A stretch of DNA of 64,000 nucleotides from Actinobacteria bacterium HGW-Actinobacteria-4 (GTDB taxonomy: Bacteria > Actinomycetota > Actinomycetes > Actinomycetales > Demequinaceae), in assembly GCA_002841315.1 (NCBI GenBank), contig PHEW01000001.1:248001-312000 (forward strand), given 5' to 3'. Shown here piece after piece: positions 58,673-64,000 of this stretch. The notes beneath the pieces are model-generated. The model was not told the origin of the DNA. It saw nothing but the letters and a program-made list of their open reading frames with translations, and made no database searches. Each line of letters begins with the position of its first letter. The first letter of the stretch is position 1. Position numbers and translations under genes: made by a program.

Positions 58673-61600
58673 TCAGTCTTTTGCCGAAGCCGGTTGAGTT
58701 CGCTTATCGAGTTCGGCCACATCTTTGCGTGCTCGTTGAGTGCCGGAATAGAAGCTGCTGAAACGCGTCCTCATTTGGTCGGGGTCACGGTTCGCGGGCT
58801 TTGCCTCAACGGGTGCCTCAATCTTCTTAACTTCCACGGGAGGCGCGTCCTCGGCTCTGCGTTTCGCAAGTCCGGCACGGGTCTTCTGGACCTTGGGGCG
58901 CTCCGCCGACAGTGAACTGAGCTCGGAGAAAACCTCACTGGTGATGTCCGGCCCGTCCTCAGTGCCGAGCATCGGCGCTGGCTGGATATCGACTACCGGG
59001 ATGTACGTGGAGCTGACGTCAGGCTGTGCCGCTTCGAGGGCGCTTGCACCCGCGGTCTCCCAACCCTCGGGGTTCGCCAGCTGATCGGCGGAATAGACGG
59101 GTGCGGCGGTGCCGGGCCGGCCCGGGTTGTACGGTGTCAACGACTCAGCCGGCGTGATGGACATCGGAGCCGACGCTGGGGCAGCGTAAGCGTCGTTGTC
59201 CCAGTTCTGTACGGCGACGTCTCGCTGCCAACTGTCGTCAGTCGCAGAAGCCGGTTCCGGCTCGATCGCCGCTGTCTCCCATGAAGGTTCGGGGCTGATC
59301 TCTGGCGGCGAGTAGCTGGGTGACGCCGCCGCGGGCTGGGGTGACGTGTCTGGCGCGAATGCGTTCGGAGCTACCGCTGGAGTGATCGGCGCTGTCGAGG
59401 CAGCACCGTCCATCTCCTTCTTGCCTCGTCCGAACAGCCGCCCAAAGAACCCATTGGAATCGGCGTCCTGGGTGCCGTCGCCTGCAATCAAGTCGTCAAT
59501 GCTGGGGCCAGATGTCGCTGGCGCTGAGGAGAGTCCAGCCGGGAAGGGATTGGCCACGTGCTCCACCACTGGCTCGGGCGCAGGCTGAGGTGCGGACGGC
59601 TCATCGCCAAGCGACACGTGCTCAACTCCTGCCACCGGCTCAGGGGCGTGCTCTGCTTCTGGTTCGCGCACGGGCGGCTCCTCCATGGCGGCGGGCTCGT
59701 AGTCGTCATCGTCGTCGAACTGGGGGACCACCATAGCGTCAGCGGCGAGACCGCTGAAACGTGCGGTACCAGCGCTGTCGAACTCCGTCGACTCCTGGTC
59801 GTAACCTGTCGAGATCAACGGGGACTGCTGCACCACCGGTGCCGCTGTGTCACGGGGATCGGCGGGGTCGACAGCAAGCGCGGGCCGCACCTCAGGCTCT
59901 GGTTCCGGCTCGTAAGAAGGACGATCGACGTCGTCTTCCTCGAGCAAGGGAATTTCATCGGGTGCCACGGCACCGCGACGGGACGCCTGACCTAAGGACT
60001 CTGCATCAGGTTCGATGCCTACGGTTGATTCCGCGGCCTCGCCGCGCGGGCGGAACCCGCGGAACATAGACGCGCGTGCCTCTGCGGTCTGTGGCGCGAC
60101 TTCGTTCGCCGCCACCGCCGGCGTGAAGCCGGAGGGGGCATCGGCCTCCAACGCACTCATCTGAGCAGCGGTGGCACGTGCCGGGAGACCCATGATGGGT
60201 TCGCCAACTGGGCCCTGCTCGGCTTCCTCGCCCGACTTCTTCCGGCGGGTGGGGAGCCCGGTGGCGCCCGCCCCATCAATCAAGCTCGCGGGATCGGCAG
60301 CGTGCCCGGAGGGCGCCGCGGCTGCATCAGCGGCGATGAGGTCATCGATTGACGATTCGCCGCCCTTGGCGATGGCGATCGGCTGGTAGCTGCCTACACC
60401 AATCGGCGCGTCAACGGGTGCAGCATGCGCAGGGGTTGCGCCCGTAGCGACGTCGTCCATCAGTTCGTCGTCAGACGTGTGCGAGACCAACGCTGATGGT
60501 GCACGAAGCTCCGTGTTGACGGTGCTGTCTCTCGTGTGAGTCGAGTCCACCTCTGCGGTGAGGTCGAACATCGTGGGTGGCATGGTCACGATCGCGGTCG
60601 TGCCGGACCCCTCCTTGGATTGGATCTCCACGCGTGCACCAACACGGCGCGCAATGCGGCCAACCACGAACAGTCCAAGTCGCTGTGCGCCAAGGATCTC
60701 AGAGGCCGCTGTCGAGGCCACGCGGTTATTGGCCTCCTGAAGTTCCTCCGGGGTCATGCCGATTCCGCCGTCGACGACTTCCACGATGAAGTTGCCGTCG
60801 CGCTCAGTGGTGCGCACCACAACAGGCGTGCCTGGGTCTGAGAACACGGTCGCGTTCTCCAGCAACTCAGCGAACAGGTGGGCGGCAGTCAACGCGGAGT
60901 GCCCCACCATGGCGGGGTCGGCGTCGAGTTCAAGCTGGACGCGTTCGTACAGTTCGATTTCCGAAGACGCTGTCCGGATCACGTCGGACAACGGCATGGG
61001 CCGGCGCAACCGTCGCCCGGTGTCGATGCCTGCGAGCACGAGCAGCGACTCACTGTTACGACGCATTCGGGTTGCCAGGTGATCGAGCGCGAACAGCTTG
61101 GTCAGCGTGTTCGGGTTGTCCTCGGTTCGCTCCATCTCGTCGATTGACGCAAGTTGGCGGTTCAGGAGCACCTGGTCGCGGCGAGCCACGTTGACGAACA
61201 TCTCGGAAATAGAGCCACGCAGGGCGGCCTGTTCACCGGCGATGGCCAGGGTTGCCGCGTTGACCGAGTTGAACGCCTCTGCCAGGCGTCCCACCTCGTC
61301 AGAGGACTCCACAGGGATCTGCACTTCCGAAACGTCGACGGTCTCGCCAGGCAGCGCCACGCGCTCCACGAGTCGCGGCAACTCTTGACGCACCGCGGTA
61401 GCGGTGGTGGTCAAGCGTCGGAGCGGACCAACAATACGGCGGGCGATCAAGAGGGCGATCAGGAACGATGCGATAACGATGATGACGGCGCCAGCGGCCG
61501 TGAGGATCGTGGTGAACAACGTGGCCTGCTGTGCGGTCTGGGCGAGGTCTCGCGCCCGGATCTGCAGTTCAGCACGGATCGGGAGGTGGACAGCGATCTC

Positions 61601-62836
61601 CTGATTCACCTTGCTTTCCCAGCCCTGCACCTGAGCACCTTGGAGGCTGGTGGTCAAGCCATCCGAGACGAACTGTCGTGTCGACACAAAGGTCACCTGG
61701 TCGCCGGTGGTCGTGGTCGCCGAAGCACCATAATCCGGCACGCGCTCGCCCCTCGACAAGAGCGGATCTACAAGCCGCTGGGCGCTCTCGAGGGCCAGGT
61801 CTGTCTCCACCGCGATGCGGGCACGTTGCTCTGACTCGCCTGTCTGGAACTCCTGTGCACGCAAGAGTCGCTCGGTGAAGAGCGCCTCCAGCTTGAACTT
61901 CTCAACGAGCGTCTGCATGGCCGCGTAACCTTGCAGCGTCGAGGTCAACTGGGGTTCACCTGCGGTGGCCGCGACATCGTTCGCCAACGCGGTCAAGTCA
62001 CCAATAATGTCCGCGTACCAGGTGTTTACCACTGCCGGTCCACGCAGGATTGACGGAATGCCCTCGCGGATCACCTTTCCCGCGTCAGCCTTGCGGGTGA
62101 CCGAGCGTGCCGTGACAAGCACACGAGTGTTGTCGGGGATGTCCGCGATCGAATCGACGATCGAGACAAACCTGCGCTCGGAGAGTGCGGACACTGCTGC
62201 AGAGTCGATCACCGCCTGCTGGAAGGTTGCGGGCACCGTCAGCAGGGACCCAGTGACGTTGCCCTCCTGCCCCACCAGCGTGGTGACACGCGCGAGCTCG
62301 GTGGAGATTCCCAGCGACTCAGGGGTGTTGCGTCGAACCGCGTCAAGCGCGGCGGCCATGGTCGCGTAGTCGGCTGTCACGCGCGCGACCGCGTCTTCGG
62401 CAGGCCACACAAACCAGCCGTCGGCGTCGCGGGGCACGTCCCGTGCCGTGCGCAGATCCGTGAGGGCGGGAGTCCCCGCCCCACCCTCAAGGATGGCGCG
62501 AACGTCATTCACCACTGCCGCCACTGCCGCTGAGGTCTCGGCCTGCTCATCCAGCGCGCCCAACGTGTCGTTGAGCTGAACGACGGCACTCGACACGCGG
62601 GACGAGAACGTGATGTAGGAGTGCAGGTAGTTGACGGCGTTCCAACGCTCATCCTGAAGGTCGTTCGTCAAGGTGGCAGCGGCGTCAATAACGTCGAGGA
62701 GCTGCTCCACGTTCTGCGCACGCGAGAGGTCTCGGGTCGCTTGCAGGGTCACCAAACCGGCGGCGAGCACGAGCACCATAATTGGCACCGCGACCACCGC
62801 GAGGATCTTCCCGCGAATACCGAGCCGTTGGAGCAT
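58673..62836 (-). CDS. Conservon sensor kinase (CvnA-type) with long C-terminal tail
   Basis: A 1387-residue membrane sensor. After the first helix (KILAVVAVPIMVLVLAAGL) come an extracytoplasmic helical (NIT-like) domain, the second helix (AGAVIIVIASFLIALLI), a HAMP segment, a dimerisation helix and an ATPase domain with AAHLFAELLENATVFS, VVDGGIGMT and LGLFVVGRIA. The remaining ~600 residues are disordered, Pro/Ala/Glu-rich, with two SIDDLIA copies and a conserved terminal RTRFSSFYSGTQRAR. No canonical phospho-acceptor histidine is evident. First gene of the conservon. Confidence 0.93.
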   Translation of the reverse strand: MLQRLGIRGKILAVVAVPIMVLVLAAGLVTLQATRDLSRAQNVEQLLDVIDAAATLTNDLQDERWNAVNYLHSYITFSSRVSSAVVQLNDTLGALDEQAETSAAVAAVVNDVRAILEGGAGTPALTDLRTARDVPRDADGWFVWPAEDAVARVTADYATMAAALDAVRRNTPESLGISTELARVTTLVGQEGNVTGSLLTVPATFQQAVIDSAAVSALSERRFVSIVDSIADIPDNTRVLVTARSVTRKADAGKVIREGIPSILRGPAVVNTWYADIIGDLTALANDVAATAGEPQLTSTLQGYAAMQTLVEKFKLEALFTERLLRAQEFQTGESEQRARIAVETDLALESAQRLVDPLLSRGERVPDYGASATTTTGDQVTFVSTRQFVSDGLTTSLQGAQVQGWESKVNQEIAVHLPIRAELQIRARDLAQTAQQATLFTTILTAAGAVIIVIASFLIALLIARRIVGPLRRLTTTATAVRQELPRLVERVALPGETVDVSEVQIPVESSDEVGRLAEAFNSVNAATLAIAGEQAALRGSISEMFVNVARRDQVLLNRQLASIDEMERTEDNPNTLTKLFALDHLATRMRRNSESLLVLAGIDTGRRLRRPMPLSDVIRTASSEIELYERVQLELDADPAMVGHSALTAAHLFAELLENATVFSDPGTPVVVRTTERDGNFIVEVVDGGIGMTPEELQEANNRVASTAASEILGAQRLGLFVVGRIARRVGARVEIQSKEGSGTTAIVTMPPTMFDLTAEVDSTHTRDSTVNTELRAPSALVSHTSDDELMDDVATGATPAHAAPVDAPIGVGSYQPIAIAKGGESSIDDLIAADAAAAPSGHAADPASLIDGAGATGLPTRRKKSGEEAEQGPVGEPIMGLPARATAAQMSALEADAPSGFTPAVAANEVAPQTAEARASMFRGFRPRGEAAESTVGIEPDAESLGQASRRGAVAPDEIPLLEEDDVDRPSYEPEPEPEVRPALAVDPADPRDTAAPVVQQSPLISTGYDQESTEFDSAGTARFSGLAADAMVVPQFDDDDDYEPAAMEEPPVREPEAEHAPEPVAGVEHVSLGDEPSAPQPAPEPVVEHVANPFPAGLSSAPATSGPSIDDLIAGDGTQDADSNGFFGRLFGRGKKEMDGAASTAPITPAVAPNAFAPDTSPQPAAASPSYSPPEISPEPSWETAAIEPEPASATDDSWQRDVAVQNWDNDAYAAPASAPMSITPAESLTPYNPGRPGTAAPVYSADQLANPEGWETAGASALEAAQPDVSSTYIPVVDIQPAPMLGTEDGPDITSEVFSELSSLSAERPKVQKTRAGLAKRRAEDAPPVEVKKIEAPVEAKPANRDPDQMRTRFSSFYSGTQRARKDVAELDKRTQPASAKD

Positions 62837-63016
62837 GGAACCTCTCCCTTGCGTACCGTCGAGGGTGGTGACGGTAGGTCTTTCCTCCGGTGGCGATGAG
62901 CCTGGACCCCACTGTTATCGGCTGCGATGCCAACGAACATGAGTACAAGCGCTTACGCCTTACTGGTTGAGACGCTATAGGTTGCACTCTATGACGGCAG
63001 TTCTGGGAGGTTTTTG

Positions 63017-63994
63017 ATGAAAGTGGCCGTTTTGCCCCATTTTGGGGGTCCTGAATCCTTCAAAGTTGAGAGCGCTCTCCCTCCGGTCGCTGATCGGCAC
63101 GAGGTTGTGATCGCGGTGGCCGCAGCCGGCGTTAATCGTGCGGACGTCCTTCAGCGCCAAGGCCACTATCCAGCGCCTCCTGGCGCACCGGCGTGGCCCG
63201 GGCTCGAAGTAAGCGGAACCATTGCTGCGACTGGTAGTGACGTGGCGCGCTGGAATGTCGGCGATCGCGTGTGCGCGTTACTGGCAGGAGGGGGCTACGC
63301 CGAACTCGTTACCGTTGCCGAGGACCTCGTACTGCCGGCACCTCCCGGCCTGCCATTGGTGTCAGCTGGCGGCCTCGTGGAAGCGGCATGCACCGTGTGG
63401 TCTAACCTCCGGGCGGCCGATGCCGCGGCTGGCCAAACGCTCCTGGTCCACGGGGGCTCGGGTGGAGTGGGCACCACGGCGATTCAGATCGGCAAGGCAC
63501 TCGGCATGCGGGTGGTGGTCACCGCTGGAGGTGCAGAACGAGCACAGCGGTGCCGGGACCTGGGCGCGGACGTGGCGATCGACTATCACGTTGACGACTT
63601 CGTTGAGGCGGCTCAAGACATGGGTGGGGCGGACGTGATTGTGGACGTCGTAGGTGCGGCGTACCTCGAGCGGAACATTGCTGCGCTCGCTCCAGATGGC
63701 ACGCTCGTTGTCATCGGGCTTCAGCAGGGCTCCACTGCCCCGCTGAACCTCGCGACCCTCCTCGCCAAGCGGGCCCGCGTGATCGGCACCACACTACGGA
63801 GCAGGCCACACGACCAGAAGGCCGCAATCGTGGCAGCAGTGGAGCGCGATGTCTGGCCATGGGTTCCACGTCACCTGCAACCAGTCATCCACCGCACCTA
63901 CGCACTCGATGACGTGGTCGATGCTCACCGCGAGATGGACTCGGGTGCAGTGTTCGGCAAACTCATCCTCACCACGGAAGCGGCGACGGCCTAA
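63017..63994 (+). CDS. Quinone oxidoreductase, zinc-free medium-chain dehydrogenase family
   Basis: NADPH-dependent quinone reductase-like protein of 325 residues (PIG3-like). It has the ALHFGGPESF-type start, RADVLQRQGHYPAPPGAP, LVHGGSGGVGTTAIQIGK (NADP-binding) and no zinc-ligand cysteines. Start ATG at 63017, 6 nt after GGGAGG; an earlier TTG is less likely. Its 180-bp upstream region contains no other gene. Function in quinone or enone reduction is inferred. Confidence 0.9.
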   Translation: MKVAVLPHFGGPESFKVESALPPVADRHEVVIAVAAAGVNRADVLQRQGHYPAPPGAPAWPGLEVSGTIAATGSDVARWNVGDRVCALLAGGGYAELVTVAEDLVLPAPPGLPLVSAGGLVEAACTVWSNLRAADAAAGQTLLVHGGSGGVGTTAIQIGKALGMRVVVTAGGAERAQRCRDLGADVAIDYHVDDFVEAAQDMGGADVIVDVVGAAYLERNIAALAPDGTLVVIGLQQGSTAPLNLATLLAKRARVIGTTLRSRPHDQKAAIVAAVERDVWPWVPRHLQPVIHRTYALDDVVDAHREMDSGAVFGKLILTTEAATA

Positions 63995-64000
63995 GCGAGG

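Noticed and set aside
1-64000. CRISPR array or transposon
   Set aside because: No regularly spaced repeats of CRISPR length, and no transposase-like proteins or terminal inverted repeats were seen.

Overview
The window is high-GC DNA from an actinobacterium, most likely a free-living saprophytic member of the Micrococcales. The evidence is a complete conservon (sensor, roadblock protein, DUF742 protein, GTPase), paired Septum_form-type lipoproteins, FrcA/RbsC-like and MalF/MalG-like sugar transporters, and frequent TAnnnT boxes only 6-7 nt before start codons, which suggests leaderless mRNAs. Genus cannot be fixed from the sequence. I see no mobile elements, phage genes or CRISPR arrays.

Layout. 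1-13240 is a sugar-acid regulon. On the minus strand an ABC importer, an L-fuconolactonase-like hydrolase and a FadR-type regulator are followed by L-fuconate dehydratase, a zinc dehydrogenase, kduD, eda, kdgK and lutAB. A diverging pair encodes a fumarylacetoacetate-hydrolase-type enzyme and a short-chain dehydrogenase. These genes fit oxidation of L-fucose, or a similar sugar, to pyruvate plus L-lactate, with LutAB consuming the lactate. Matching GGATGT operator-like sites lie upstream of both arms. 13250-17929 holds copper export (copA, cueR) with its operators, and a TetR/membrane-protein pair with a large inverted repeat. 18003-26406 is mostly housekeeping (purQ, purS, purC, purD, uridine kinase) mixed with single metabolic genes. 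26537-30854 has a large secreted GH5 glycanase whose catalytic domain is interrupted by three discoidin-type modules, next to a ROK regulator. 30859-37140 carries purA, fbaA, an rRNA/tRNA methyltransferase, a lemA locus flanked by two related membrane proteins, and pyrE. 37175-43700 has a dehydrogenase, xthA, lipoproteins and a two-component system with an additional degenerate sensor.

43724-55312 is a second sugar-acid regulon: two GH42 beta-galactosidase-family enzymes, an ABC importer, an aldo-keto reductase, an enolase-superfamily protein and a lactonase. It is probably controlled by a diverging LacI repressor that faces three near-identical 16-bp palindromes. 55398-57104 contains tRNA-Arg and two tRNA-Ser genes, a lipoprotein, a PIN-domain protein and an unannotated-looking 16-residue peptide gene with four cysteines, a strong ribosome binding site and its own terminator. 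57169-62836 is the conservon, and a quinone oxidoreductase closes the window.

The two sugar regulons mirror each other. Each has an importer whose binding-protein gene is followed by a 13-14 bp hairpin, a sugar dehydrogenase candidate, a COG3618-type lactonase and an enolase-superfamily dehydratase. The shared KDG kinase and KDPG aldolase sit only in the first cluster. Starts were chosen by ribosome binding site and ATGA/GTGA overlap rather than by longest frame.
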